64,000 nt of DNA from Alligator mississippiensis (Eukaryota > Chordata > Crocodylia > Alligatoridae). A model generated the notes under the pieces. It had not been told where the DNA came from. It did no database searches and worked only from the letters and a program-made list of their open reading frames with translations. Positions 11,342-21,864 of this stretch are shown here, piece after piece. The stretch's first letter is position 1; every line of letters starts with the position of its first letter. The position numbers and the translations under genes were made by a program. The stretch lies in the NCBI RefSeq assembly GCF_030867095.1, contig NC_081824.1, forward strand, positions 167,036,933 through 167,100,932. The letters are read 5' to 3'.

Positions 11342-11990
11342 TGGGTGTGTCTAAATGTTCAATTAATGTGCAATAATGTTACTGTGCAGTAAAAAAGGCA
11401 CAGTAAACTACACCTGAGAACATGTCTACACATGGACCCTGACAGGCACAGATTTGCACCCAACAGGAACAGCCACCGGTCCAAGACTGCTTCTGGCCTT
11501 CTCTGCCCCACTGTGCCAGCCAGAGGGAGTTCCAGGTTCCCCCAGGTACAAAGCCAGTGGCTAGCATGGGGCACGTAGGCCAGTCCCAATGTGCATGGGG
11601 CAGGAAGAGTTGTGTGGCTGCAGGGGCAGCTGTCTCCTGGCCCCACGTACTTTTGCCCCTGTAACCTCACAGCTCTCTTGGCTCTGTGCACATGGGAATG
11701 GGTCCCCCTATGCACGGGGCCAGGAGACAGCTGACCCTGCAGTCGGCACAGGTTCCACTGCATGGGGGCTTAGCTAGGCAGCAGCAAAATTGCTCCCAGT
11801 TAGCATCTACACATGCGCTAATGGATAGTAACTACTGTGCGGCTAATCTACCTGTTTCTACAGGTACTAGCAAACTGCGCACTAGACTAATTTACTGTGC
11901 AGTAAATGCTGCGCATGTGTAAATGATGATGCTTTTATACTCATTAGATTAGTCTCATGTAGAATAAAGTGTCTCCTGTAAATACACCCA
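11342..11990. mobile_element. Nested palindromic hAT-like MITE
   Basis: The left end TGGGTGTGTCTAAATG and inverted right end TGGGTGTATTTACAGGAG form terminal repeats. A second inverted pair sits inside (ACATGTCTACACATGG near 11420 and GCGCATGTGTAAATG near 11912), suggesting one element within another or a compound palindrome. The core is GC-rich and non-coding. Related termini recur at 18895-19045. Confidence 0.5.
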
Positions 11991-12543
11991 CTGTGAACCC
12001 CATCAATTCCACCTCAGTCTTTACTTGAGGAGCCTTTAAACTGATTCTCTGCTTGAGTGAATATAGGTGTATCTGTGTGAACACAGACAAGTATCTGATG
12101 GGAATAGGATTTACTTGTTAATGAAACAGTAGCAAATGGATCTGAAAGGTTATTTAGGAGCAACTAATAGCACCTGAAAGTTGGACTAGGTTAGGGTGCA
12201 CAATTATTTCAGCTGGACGGCCGCTTAATGACTTTTGGTGAGCTGTTGAGGGCCCTACCCCTTGACAAGTGCCCTGCCCCCGGTCGCTATTTTGTGACTG
12301 GAAATCCCACTCCTTAACCCCTGACCTTTGTCCCTGGAAGTCCCTCCCCTTGCCCCGGAAGTACTCCGGGGGGGGGGAGGGGAGTGCCATATTGGAACCA
12401 GAAAAAAAAACAAATCATATACTAAAAATCAAACATCTACCATATTTTAATTTTATTTCAAAAAATATTTTGTCCTGATTTACGTGCGTTTCCATAGTGT
12501 ATATACAGGTGATTATGTAATAGCTCAAACTAAGCCTTACTTT

Positions 12544-12835
12544 TGTATATTGTATGTGTGGGTGGTCTGGGGTGTGGTTGGGGAGGTGGGTGTGGGCTGT
12601 GCATGTGTGGGGGGGTGAATAGTTGTGAAGGGGTGTGGGGATGTGTGCGTATGTGGGTTTGGGATTTGTGGGGGGGTGGGGTGGTCTGTGGGGGATGTGG
12701 GAGTGTGCGCAGGTGGGTGTGTGTGGAGTTCATGGGGAAGTATAGGAGGTGGGTGTAGGGTTTGTGGGAAGGTGTGTGGGGTGGTCTGTGGAGAGGGTTG
12801 GGGGGGTGGCTGTGTGTGCCCCCCCACACTGTCAT
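12544..12835 (+). repeat. GT-rich degenerate simple repeat (arm 1)
   Basis: The plus strand is almost only G and T with units such as GGTGTGGG and GTGTGGGGGG. An oppositely oriented CA-rich array with complementary units (CCCACACCCACCCACAAA) lies at 13640-13735, so the two could pair as an imperfect hairpin with an ~800-bp loop. Confidence 0.85.
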
Positions 12836-12899
12836 TGGTGGTAGCAGCAGCAGCAGGTGGCAGGCCCTTGGGGCACTTGTGACCAGTGGCAGGCAGAGC

Positions 12900-13990
12900 C
12901 CCTCGGTGGCACACAACTGCAATTGAGTCCCTGGATTTGCATGTGGCAGCATGGAGCCAGCCCAATTGGCCTGTTGTTGCACATCTTTGGACAAGACCAG
13001 GCTAGGTCTGTGCCAACACATGGGGGTCCTGGTAATGCAGGTGGGAACGGCACACCAATGGGCCGGTTCTGTGCCTCCATGTGGGGCTTTGAGTATTTCA
13101 GTGGAGAGCTGTACATGGGGGCACAGAGCCAGCCTGGCCTAGTGGTGCACACTCCTGGCTACAGTGCTTGGAGCCCCATGTGGAGGCATGGAGCCCACCT
13201 GGCCTGATGGCACAACTCTCCACAGCTCCTGGTCCATGCACCATAAAGGTGGGGGTGGGGAGCTCCATGCTTTCATGTGGTGCTCCCAGCACTGCATCCA
13301 GGAGAGTGCACCACTGGGCTGGGCCAGGTTGGTTTCATGCCAACCACGTGTAGCTCCCCGCTGGAGTGCTGGAAGCCCCACATGGAGGCATGGAGTTGGC
13401 TCAGCCCTGACTGATAGCACGTGACTCCTGCCTGCACTGCTCAGAGCCCCATGTGCTGGCACAGAGCCAGCCTGCTTTGACCTGAAGGTGCATGCCAGCA
13501 GGTTGGCTCCATGCCACCACATACAGCTCCCAGTGCTCAGCCAGAGCCATGTGGCATAAGTAACCTGAGGGACAATTGCCTGCTGCTGCTGCTGCTACTG
13601 GCAATGGGGGCTGTGTGCCATGTGGGAGGCACGTGGTGCGGAGGCCCACACCAATCCACAAACCCCACATACACCCCCACACCCACCCACAAACCCCACA
13701 CCTCCACACAAACTCCACACCCACCCACACACACATGTGCCATTGGGCTGGGTGGGCTCCTTGCTGCCACATGTGGCTCCTGGCTCTCCTTCCAGGAGCA
13801 GTGTGCTGTTGGGCCAGTGGGGCTGGTTCTGTGCCAGCACATGGAGCTCCCAGCACTGCAGACAGGAGCTCCCTCCCCACTCATCAGTTGTCCAGTTGTG
13901 CACCATTGTGCTCTATGCTTCCACATGGGGCTTCCAGCTGGAGTACGGGGAGCCTCACGGATGTGGAGGCACAAAGCCTGCCTGGTCCAA
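12900..13990 (+). repeat. Degenerate minisatellite, unit about 80 bp
   Basis: Units recur with the core GCCCCATGTGG.GGCA..GAGCC.GCCTGG and GGAGCTCCCAGCACTGCA, spaced roughly 75-90 bp. They are interrupted by the CA-rich arm at 13640-13735. Copies are well diverged, so the array is old. Confidence 0.7.
13640..13735 (-). repeat. CA-rich simple repeat (arm 2)
   Basis: The segment is made of CCCACA/CCACAAACC units, complementary to the GT-rich array at 12544-12835 and lying in the same hAT element. Confidence 0.8.
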
Positions 13991-14406
13991 TGGCATGCCA
14001 TCTCTGAAAGCCCAACTCTTTTTGACTTTCCAAGGCAGCTGTGAGCCAATAATAATTGTTTTTTGGAGGGCCCTGCAGACCAGACAGAATGGCCTGGTGG
14101 GTCAGGTCTGGCTTGCAGGCAGTATTCTGTCTGCTCCTGGACCAAGTGAACTTTGGACCACTTCAGTTTAGGAGTTGCCCTCATTTTCTTCAGGTTTGCA
14201 GCTAAACTTTTTTTGATTCTCCTTGGTCTCCTTACAGTTAAATAAATGTAATGCAATCCAGGAAGCTTGACCCTTTGCAGACAACAATTTTAATTTTTCT
14301 TTTGTTTTAAATTTTTGCCAAGTTTTCCTAGAAGGTACAAATGCAGCTAAAATGAATGTATGCAAAATAAGAAAAGGGAGCTAACTCAGAGATGATTTTC
14401 AAGAGT

Positions 14407-14590
14407 AGTGTTTTGCAAAGTGTGAGGCATGCCCCTCTGGAGTTGTGTGAAACACCAGCTTGGATGTGTGGGGAAAATATGTAAATTATGATGGTTAGAC
14501 CTTTAATAAAAAATGTGAGATTGTAGCTGGGGCACTATTAGTTCTGTTTCCTGCAGGGGAACTCCTCTGTCAAAAGTCTGACAAACACTG
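14407..14590. mobile_element. hAT-like MITE
   Basis: The left end AGTGTTTTGCAAAGTGTGAGG and inverted right end CAGTGTTTGTCAGACTTTTG have the layout of small hAT elements. No perfect target duplication is seen. The rest of 14146-15163 is plain intron with no feature I can recognise. Confidence 0.45.
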
Positions 14591-15163
14591 TTTTAAGGCA
14601 TAACCTTGTTCCCATTGAAGTCAGTAAGAATTTTACCAAAGACTTAAACAGAAGATTGTTCATGCCTTGACACTTGCTCCCAAACCCCCACAATTTCAGT
14701 GAGAGTAGAACATCTGCAACTTCTGTTGATTCCAGCAACTCCTAATATTAGATCCTTACCAGTTAGGTTTAAATGCTTTAAAATGTTTGCAGCTGACAAC
14801 AAAGTGATCAGCTGCAATCATGCATTCACCTCATTGGCTCACCCTGCAAACATCTTCCAAATAATCAGATGCATTTCATTCTCTGAAGAACTATATGCCA
14901 TTTATTACAAAGGGTTTCAGTATGTCCTGGAACTTTCAGAGGATGTTATTGTTTCTTTTTTTAAATTCATTTTTTAATAAAATATAGGAGTTTTCAATGC
15001 TTAATTCTCTCTGATGAATGATTATATCCCATAAAAAGGATCAGAATATACGTATCTAAAAAATTAGTGTATTGCAAGTTCTGATGATTGCCTCCTAAAA
15101 TCATTTAACCCTTGGCATGAGATAAAAAAACAATGAACACTACAGATAAACTTTAGTACTTAC

Positions 15164-15424
15164 AGTATCCATGCAATTCCTGATAGAGAAAAGGGCTTTG
15201 TTTCTCAAGTGCTTTAACCAAAATTCTGCAGGCTTCTGAACCTTTATTCAAAACCATGTAAATCATCATTCTTGAAGCATCCTGTTGAGTCTTTTCACAA
15301 ACAATAGTATTCATTTCTTCACCAGACAGGACATTGCTGGCAAAAAGGTCATCCGCTATCTGCTTTACAGTGACCATTCCCATTCTTTGAATAAGGTGAA
15401 CACTGTTCTTCTTAACGAAATCCA
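15164..15424 (-). CDS. NLRC4: NLRC4 first coding exon: CARD (261 nt)
   Basis: On the minus strand the acceptor TATTCTGTTTTCTCAG (ending 15425) is followed by TG GAT TTC GTT AAG, so the ATG would be completed by an A from the previous, unlocated exon; the protein then begins MDFVKKNSVHLIQRMGM (human MNFIKDNSRALIQRMGM). The exon encodes the caspase-recruitment domain, residues 1-87 plus one base, with conserved IQRMGM, KQIADDLF, NVLSGEE and EKTQQDA segments. It ends TAC T|GTAAGT and joins TGT ATC ACT in the NACHT exon. The CARD recruits caspase-1 or ASC. A longer in-frame reading upstream from 15551 passes through the acceptor and is not coding. The split start is inferred from frame, splice site and homology; an ATG located within another 5' exon would be the alternative. 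Confidence 0.92.
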
Positions 15425-15658
15425 CTGAGAAAACAGAATATTTTAGCTCTAGACCACTAGATCTATTGTATGTTGTAGCTGCCAAGAAGATTATTGATTC
15501 TTCCCTTGAAAATTTAGGAGTGCATTGTGCTACATATAATAGCAAATACAATATAATCTAATATAAATTATAGCAGATAATGTGCAGAGAACACTAGCAC
15601 CTTATTAGGAATATAACTTTTAAAATATCTTTTTAAATGTGCATGGCCGACTAGCTGA

Positions 15659-15678
15659 TAGACAGACAGACAGACAGG
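15659..15678 (+). repeat. (GACA)n microsatellite
   Basis: About five tandem GACA units (TAGACAGACAGACAGACAGG). This is short and unremarkable. Confidence 0.9.
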
Positions 15679-15739
15679 GTATGCAGCACAATGTTTTGCC
15701 ACTGAGACCTTGAAAGTAGCATGTTTCTCATGAGGAGTG

Positions 15740-16390
15740 AAGCCACATGGGCCAAGTCTTTCATAAATGGGTGTCCAAAATTAGCATCTTAAGTCCTTAC
15801 TCAGGCACCTAAAAAAATGGCCTGACTTTGAAAATTGTTAAGCACAACATTTAGACAGTCACTTTTGAAAAACACATCACTTATTCACATATTTAAGTAT
15901 AGACTTTAGGAACCCAGTTTTGAAAATCTTAGTCAAGTTATACTGGCCATGCCAAACGTTCTTTATTTATATTTCTCAGCACCACTGTGCAGTAGGTAAA
16001 CATTAGTATCCCTACTTTACAGATAGGAAATCAAAAGCCATAAGAATGAGATATAAAGCCGCAAGGTCCCATGTAATCCAGTGTTAGAATCAGGATTAGA
16101 ATGCACTTCTCTTAACTGCTAAAGCATGGAGAAAATTTTTCAAAATGGCCCAGGACTCCAAGTCTTAGAAACAGGGTTTAGAAGATACAGACACACACCC
16201 AATTCATTTAAGACTTTTGTAAAGCCCATTTAGTGCCTGAATTCCCATTGACTTCAGTGAGAAATTAGCATGTAACACATGTAGGCACTTCTATGAATTC
16301 CATGAGGGTCTAGCTCCAAATTGACCTCGTTGTCACAACACCTAACATTTAGGCACCTTATCGCAGGAGCGTGAAAATCTCAGAAAATAT
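15740..16390. repeat. Old interspersed repeat including a MIR/CORE-like SINE segment
   Basis: 15975-16100 contains ATTAGTATCCCTACTTTACAG followed by a GAAATC...AGTGTTAGAATCAGGATTAGAATG block, as in MIR/CORE-type SINEs. Flanking text such as GAATTCCCATTGACTTCAGT is common in ancient amniote repeats. It is highly decayed. This is NLRC4 upstream DNA in which I cannot place the required 5' exon; 16391-16846 is AT-rich with no recognisable feature. Confidence 0.4.
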
Positions 16391-16851
16391 TTTGTCCAAG
16401 GTGGTGACAAACCCAAAGTTTTGTATTATAATTGGTTAAAATAGAGAAATGTAATTAAAGTTGCTTATAGTTTGTGACACTTCTGCTTGAAAGCTAATTT
16501 CAAGTTTATTTACAGAAAAACAAAATAACTTGTTTCACAATACATATTAAAAGGTTTTATTATATACATTTGTACATATAGCAATAAAATGTATTTCATT
16601 TAAAAGTTGTTTTATTTATCTGAATTCATTTTAAGTTTTAGGGAGATTCATTATCACATAAAATCTTTAATGTAAAATAGTCAGGTATCCAGGTCCTGAT
16701 TGCCTTAATGTACAATAAGAAGCCATTGTATTGTGAAAAAAGGACTTACTTATTCAGAGTCAAGTTTTATAGCTTGAACTACGCAGCATGGAATACAGCA
16801 TCTAAATTGAAAACAAAAACAGATCAGAACAGTACAAACTCTGTACAGTAT

Positions 16852-17809
16852 CATGGCAGGGCACTGTTTGTGCCTGCCACTTTAAGACCTGAGCCAAGCA
16901 GCCAGCAGGTGCTTGATTGCGGCAGCCATTTTAGATCCCTGGCTGCTTATATAAACAGATCAGTGCCCTGCTGGCAGCCCAGGCAGCAATATTGCCTGGC
17001 TGTGAGGCTTCTTGCATCATCCTGGACGTGAGGGAGGAGCTGTAGGGGATGGCTAGGAGGCTCCTGGTCCTAGGCATGACCTAAAACTGCACCCTGCTGG
17101 GAGTAGGTGGCCTGGTGGGGCTCTCAGTGATGCAGGAGACTCCAGAAAATGCCAGGCCAGTTACCACCCCGGTGAAAGGCGGGTCAGTGTGTCTTAACCC
17201 CAGCTCCCACAACTGGGTGGGTCATCTACTAGTAGGGTCCAGAGGGCAGACCCCAGAGAGAGAGTGGGGCTAGAGGCTCAGAGGCCTGATGTAGAGTACC
17301 CTCAACTGGTCAGTGCTGGGGCCAGGACCATACCGGTCAAAAGGGCCAGGGGCCCACTGCGAAGGGTGCCCAGAGCTGAGGGCCTGGGGTTCCTGACTGG
17401 CCTTGGAGGCGAGGCCAGGGCCTGTGTGGACAAAGGTCCTGGGGGGACCATGCCCAAGAGGGGAAATAGTTTCAGGGAGCTAGACAGCCTTGAGTGAGGG
17501 CGGGGTAGGGCGCCTGAATGGAGGGATCTTAAAGGGGTCCTGATTGGAAGATTCTGGGGCCCAGTGTGAGGCCGGTGACAGTAAGAACTATGGATGCCAA
17601 CTGCGAGGCATGGACTGCAGTGTAGGGAAGAAACAGAGCCACAGATAGAGCCCCAGGCATCAGAACAAGAAAATGGGCAGCCTCCTGTCTAATTAAGATA
17701 ATTAATTAGATAACAACAAGTTGTGGCAGGTGAGAAGGGCAGGCAGTTGGCCCAGAAACAGGTGGGTGGGCCAAAGGCAAATTGGCCCTGAGAAGACCCT
17801 CCTGTTACA
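16852..17809 (+). mobile_element. Solo LTR-like fossil (Gypsy/ERV type)
   Basis: A 958-bp GC-rich block is flanked by the 5-bp duplication AGTAT (16847-16851 and 17810-17814). It contains a TATATAAA box at 16948-16955 in plus orientation and ends CTCCTGTTACA, as LTRs of this kind do. No internal region or partner LTR adjoins it, so it is probably a solo LTR. The short frames in it are not genes. The exact first base is uncertain. Family assignment is inference. Confidence 0.6.
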
Positions 17810-18130
17810 AGTATGGTTCCTTCTAAAATAGAAAACAAAAGTGTGGCCAGTCATAAAGCTTTAATCTGAAAACAGTATGCATGGCCTCGCATACACACCT
17901 GAGCTTGAAAAGCATAGTAATTCAGAATGCAGCTGTCTTCTAAGAGGGTGGATTGATTTAAATGAAATTTTCAAATCACTGATTTGAATTTTCATATCAC
18001 TGATTTGAATCAAATTGGGAACTGGAAAAGCTTGAAGTGAATAATTAATTTTCATCTTTATGTGCATTTTCACACAGTATTTTCCTAATAAGAGATTTAT
18101 TCTTAGTGTCTGATAAAAGTACTAAAGCTA

Positions 18131-18780
18131 GGATGACCATATGCCTCGGTTTTCACAGACATGTCCTCTTTTTTGCCCCCCTGTTCTCGTGTCCAGGAGG
18201 GTTTTTAAAATGCAACCAAATGTCCAGGTTTTTGCTCTGCCTTTGCTTTCCCGGGCACTAGCAGCATGGCTGCTTGGGGCTGGGAGCAGTGAGCAAGGTA
18301 ATTGGCTGTCAGAGGTCACATGCTCTGCATGTGGGCCCTGGTAAATCTCTCCCAGGTAAGAGAGAGAGAGAGAGTGCATGTGTGTGAGAGCTATATGTAT
18401 AGCAGGGCTGGAGGGACCGAATCAGGAGTGAGGGGCACTGGCAGGGCAGGGGGCTGTGGATCAGGAGTCAGGGACACTAAGAGGGCTGGGGGGGGGCAAG
18501 GGGCTGCGAGTCAGGAGAGAGGGACACCAGTAGGGCTGTGGGGGACAGGGGGCTGTGGGTCTGGAGTGTGGGGCACAGGCAGGACAGGGGGAAAGGGGGC
18601 TGCGGGTTGGGTGTGAAGGGCATCAGCAGGGCTCGGGGAGGGGCAGGAGGGTGCGGATCCAGAGTGCAGGGTGCTGGCAGAGCTGGGGGTCTGGGGACTA
18701 TGGGTCAGGAGTGAGAGGCACAAGCAGCACTGGGGAAACGGGGCTGTGAGTCAGGAGTGAGGGGTACTAGCAGTCACACT
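18131..18780. mobile_element. hAT element (AGGATGACCATAT family) with internal minisatellite
   Basis: The left end AGGATGACCATATGCC matches a widespread reptilian hAT family (compare 41490-41671). A (GA)n microsatellite at 18358-18375 and a ~56-bp minisatellite at 18410-18775 (core GTCAGGAGTGAGGGGCACTGGCAG, then GCTGTGG) fill the interior. The right terminus is not evident. Confidence 0.55.
18410..18775 (+). repeat. Minisatellite, ~56-bp unit, about six copies
   Basis: The core TCAGGAGTGAGGGGCA..(A/G)GCAGGGC..GGGGGCTG(T/C)G recurs every ~50-60 bp. A diverged array of the same unit in the other orientation is present at 55080-55430, so the minisatellite travels with this repeat family rather than being local. 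Confidence 0.75.
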
Positions 18781-18894
18781 GCTAAGCTGCTGAATAGATT
18801 TTCTAAAAGCACCATCTGTGTTTAGGTGCCTAAAATCTGTTCCTGTGTCCTTCAAGTTTTAGAATTAGTTGAGCTCAACCTTTCTTACCTGATT

Positions 18895-19045
18895 TTTAAT
18901 TTTAGTAACTACTCGGGTAGTAAATTAACTGCAGAGTAGGGCAAATTACTATTCAGTAAGCATCTGCACATGTAAACAGTGATGCATACTGAGAAGTAAT
19001 TTGCTCTACTGAGCAGTAAAGCATCTCCTGCAGTTGCACCCAATG
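18895..19045. repeat. MITE remnant related to the element at 11342-11990
   Basis: It shares AGTAAATTAACTGCAGAGTA-type and GCATCTCCTGCAGTTGCACCCA blocks (compare GTGTCTCCTGTAAATACACCCA at 11971-11992). It is short and degenerate. Confidence 0.4.
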
Positions 19046-19057
19046 AAGACTGAATAT

Positions 19058-19662
19058 TAGGGATGTGCGAAGTGGACCCTGTTGGATTTGGATTTGGCCC
19101 AAATTGGGAACGGTGATTTGATTCAGCCGAATCTAAATCTGAAGATTTGATGCTGATTCAGAGAATCAGCGATGCAGACATAGAAAGTGGACTTAGACTA
19201 ACCTGCAAAGACTGAATCAGTTCAAGCTCAGGCTTTTTGAATGTCTGTCCCTAACCCCAGAGAAAAGAGCCCAAAGCTTCTTGAAGACACAGTATACATG
19301 GCTTTTACAACCCCATGTGAGTTAAAACACTTCTGAAATTTCTGTTTTGCATCTGTTACAGCTTTAAATGTTTTTTTCTACATACCTTGAGGTACCAGCA
19401 CAGCTTGTGAATGCTGCGATGCTGGGGCACATGGAACATTCCACAGGAGTGCAGGGGGGCCCTCCACATGCTTGGCAGTGAACCCAGAAGGGGACTGGAA
19501 GTACTTCTGGTCCTCTGCTGGGTCCTCCAGGGATCATACTGGGGCCCCTCCTGGCACCCTTCTGGCTCAGTGACTGGTGCCTCCTGGGTCTGGAGGGGCA
19601 TCTGGGGTCCCCCCGCAGCCAGTCACTGAGCCAAGGGGGCACCAGGGCAGTACACAGCCCTA
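19058..19662. mobile_element. hAT element with perfect 8-bp target duplication
   Basis: It starts TAGGGATGTGCGAAGTGG and ends CACAGCCCTA, flanked by CTGAATAT at 19050-19057 and 19663-19670. The 8-bp duplication identifies hAT. A foreign segment (about 19163-19361) interrupts the element between CAGACATAG and CTTTAAATG, which are adjacent in intact copies. No transposase frame is present. Confidence 0.8.
19193..19360. repeat. 168-bp segment duplicated at 23690-23857 (copy A)
   Basis: It comprises the right end of the TAGGGACAGAC transposon (to 19253) plus ~107 bp of non-transposon flank (AAAGCTTCTTGAAGACAC... to GCATCTGTTACA), and sits inside the hAT element at 19058-19662. Copy B has the same transposon end followed by the same flank, with only a handful of differences. 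Confidence 0.85.
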
Positions 19663-19798
19663 CTGAATATAACTTAGATACTTAAGTGACAACTTGACAG
19701 TTATGAATCCTGAATTGACTTTAAAACTTAAAAATGTTTCCCCACCACAGTTCTATAGCTAGTTGAATGCCAAATCCTTTAACTCATTTAAATTTAAG

Positions 19799-19996
19799 CA
19801 GTGATGCAACTGAGGAGGGCGGGGAGGTGGGAGCAGGATCAGGGCAATCGCCCTGAATGCCAACTTGGGAGTGCAGGGGGAGGGGGCAAAGAAAAGCAGC
19901 TGCTGTTGGCAGCCGCGTGTTGGCATTCATGATCTCGGTGGCAACCAAAGTTGTCCCTTCCGCTTTGCCCCGACACCTATCTACATCCATACACTG
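19799..19996. mobile_element. Possible small hAT-like element
   Basis: A GC-rich block bounded by CAGTGATGCAACTG and CATCCATACACTG contains CAGGGCAATCGCCCTGAATGC. Short CAGTG/CACTG inverted ends are the only structural support. Confidence 0.3.
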
Positions 19997-20189
19997 CTGG
20001 ATTTGAGGAGGGGTTATTGATACACCATGCTTTTTAGTTTTGAAATTATTTTAATAAATTCGAATAAGTTTAGGTCTTGGTACAAGTTGTCATACTTTCA
20101 GATTTAATTTTTTAAAAAGATTAATTTTTTAAAAGAAAAAAATATTTAATTTAAATAAAAAATCATGAGGTGGTTTAAATTGTCTTGGC

Positions 20190-21860
20190 TCCATTGAAGT
20201 CAATCTAAACCAGGTCAGGATTTGCCTGAGGAAAAGCAAAAATTAATTTTATTCTGTGGTGCCTAGGTATTATGAGAATATTCTATTATTTAATCATATA
20301 CTTTATTTCAGTTAATTGAGCAGTATTTTCTGTGACCAGTTATACATGTACAGTCCATTGCTGTCTGATGTTATTATAGTTCATCTCGAATGTATTATTT
20401 AATTTTGTTTGCAATAACTTTACACTGCCTTAAAAATTAATTTTCATATGTTCTTTTTCCCTTACATGGCCAGAGTAGGACATGGTAGTACAAAAAGGTG
20501 GTACCTCCATGTAATTAAAATTGTCTAAGCATATTAGTCATTTTGTGTCTGCTTCTGACCCTACTAGAATCCTAAAGGCAATGGATGCTACTTTAAATTT
20601 TAATGAGAACAGCACAAGGCTCTGGTTTATATCTGTCACCAGTCTTGACTTCATACCTTCTTTCAGCTGATGCAACTCCCTCCCTTATTTGTCACATTAA
20701 TATGATAATAAATATTGGCACAATCTAGGAGCTACTTTTTCCCCAAGAAGCTCCTGGCACTCTTAACTTTACAGTTTCCAAATCTCACAATCCTTTATTA
20801 TCATGAAAATGGTCTTGATTGGTCAACAAGGATGATTATTCTACTTCAGGAATGGAGAATGTGTTAAGTATGTTTACAGTCAAACCATCATTAAGAGTAG
20901 TAGGAAATATCTGACCACTGCTACTTTTTTATTGTGCCTGGAGAATGAGTAAGCACAAATTTTCCTGTAACAGAACATTAAGGTGACAACATCATATTGT
21001 TGCAAGAAATGTGGATGTGAAACTGATTGGTACCATAGAGTGGCTTATGCACCTAATGCTGACAGACTGGAAGAGGGGAAATTTTCTCTCTCATTAATAT
21101 TTATTAGTGTTGCAAGAATACTGGCAGATATTATCAGTGTGTTGCAGGTATTATCAGAGATCTAATGAATGAGGTGCTACACACAAATACTGTTTTAAAA
21201 GTCCCTGGTAAACAAACATTCAGTTGAAATCACCTCTGAAATCATGTGTGTTTTTAAAATGGTTTGAAGGAACAAAGTTGGACATGTAGTAAGTCAGAAG
21301 TATACTGAACAAAGCAATTTTTCTGTAAAAATTTTTTTCACTTATGCAAGCTATTTTTATAGAAAAAAATCACACAGACCTTTTGAAAAAAAATCAAACT
21401 CCAACTGTAGAGATGCTCATTTGCATGTCAATTCTGTTGCTCTTTGTATTTTGACTGCACCCACTGACAAAACAATCGCCACCAAAATTTTAAAGCCTCT
21501 GAAATCCACAACAGAAGCTCTTTTCCTCATTTAATTCTGGACTTCATGTTTTTTTGTATGACTTAACTTGAAACCCTGGGTACCCAGGAACCATTGCTAC
21601 TTTTGTCTCTGGTGGACAACCATGATTTTGCACTCAGTTCCAAAAATTTTACTTTAGTTGTAATTCCACTGACTTCTACAAAGTTACTCCTGATTTCCAC
21701 TGCTATGAGAAAAGAATCAGACCTTGTATTTTTAAGTATTCACACTAAGTATTCCACATAATGCAATAGGTTTTATTTACAGTCTTCTAAAAAAAACCCC
21801 ACACAACTCTTTTCTTTGATACAAAAAATACTTAATGTAAACAGGAGTACTAAATCACCC
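20190..21860. other. Intergenic DNA, nothing recognised
   Basis: AT-rich sequence without repeats, exons or structured motifs that I can identify. The short frames (at most 60 codons) look random. Confidence 0.5.
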
Positions 21861-21864
21861 AGGC

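Larger units (their letters stand above)
12192..14145. mobile_element. hAT element carrying GT/CA arrays and an ~80-bp minisatellite
   Basis: The left end AGGGTGCACAATTATTTCAGC followed by a GCCGCTTAATGACTTTTGGTGAGC block, and the right block GAGGGCCCTGCAGACC...GAATGGCCTGGTGGGTCAGG, match the two ends of the small hAT MITEs at 23859 and 24640. The ~1.9-kb interior is entirely simple and minisatellite DNA. Long open frames over it (up to 239 codons) reflect base composition, not genes. It lies in NLRC4 intron 2 (between the CARD and NACHT exons). Confidence 0.6.
17940..20185. mobile_element. Remnant of an AT-rich DNA transposon, interrupted by later insertions
   Basis: The left block GGGTGGATTGATTTAAATG with repeated CACTGATTTGAAT, and the right block AATCATGAGGTGGTTTAAAT, are inverted in character and match a common reptilian hAT-like family. 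The interval between them is filled by younger insertions at 18131-18780 and 19058-19662. Only the outer ~190 and ~150 bp belong to the older element. Confidence 0.4.

Noticed and set aside
13537-14256. 239-codon minus-strand frame and overlapping frames of 100-183 codons on both strands
   Set aside because: They are by-products of the GT/CA arrays and the ~80-bp minisatellite; several frames are open at once, which is typical of simple sequence.
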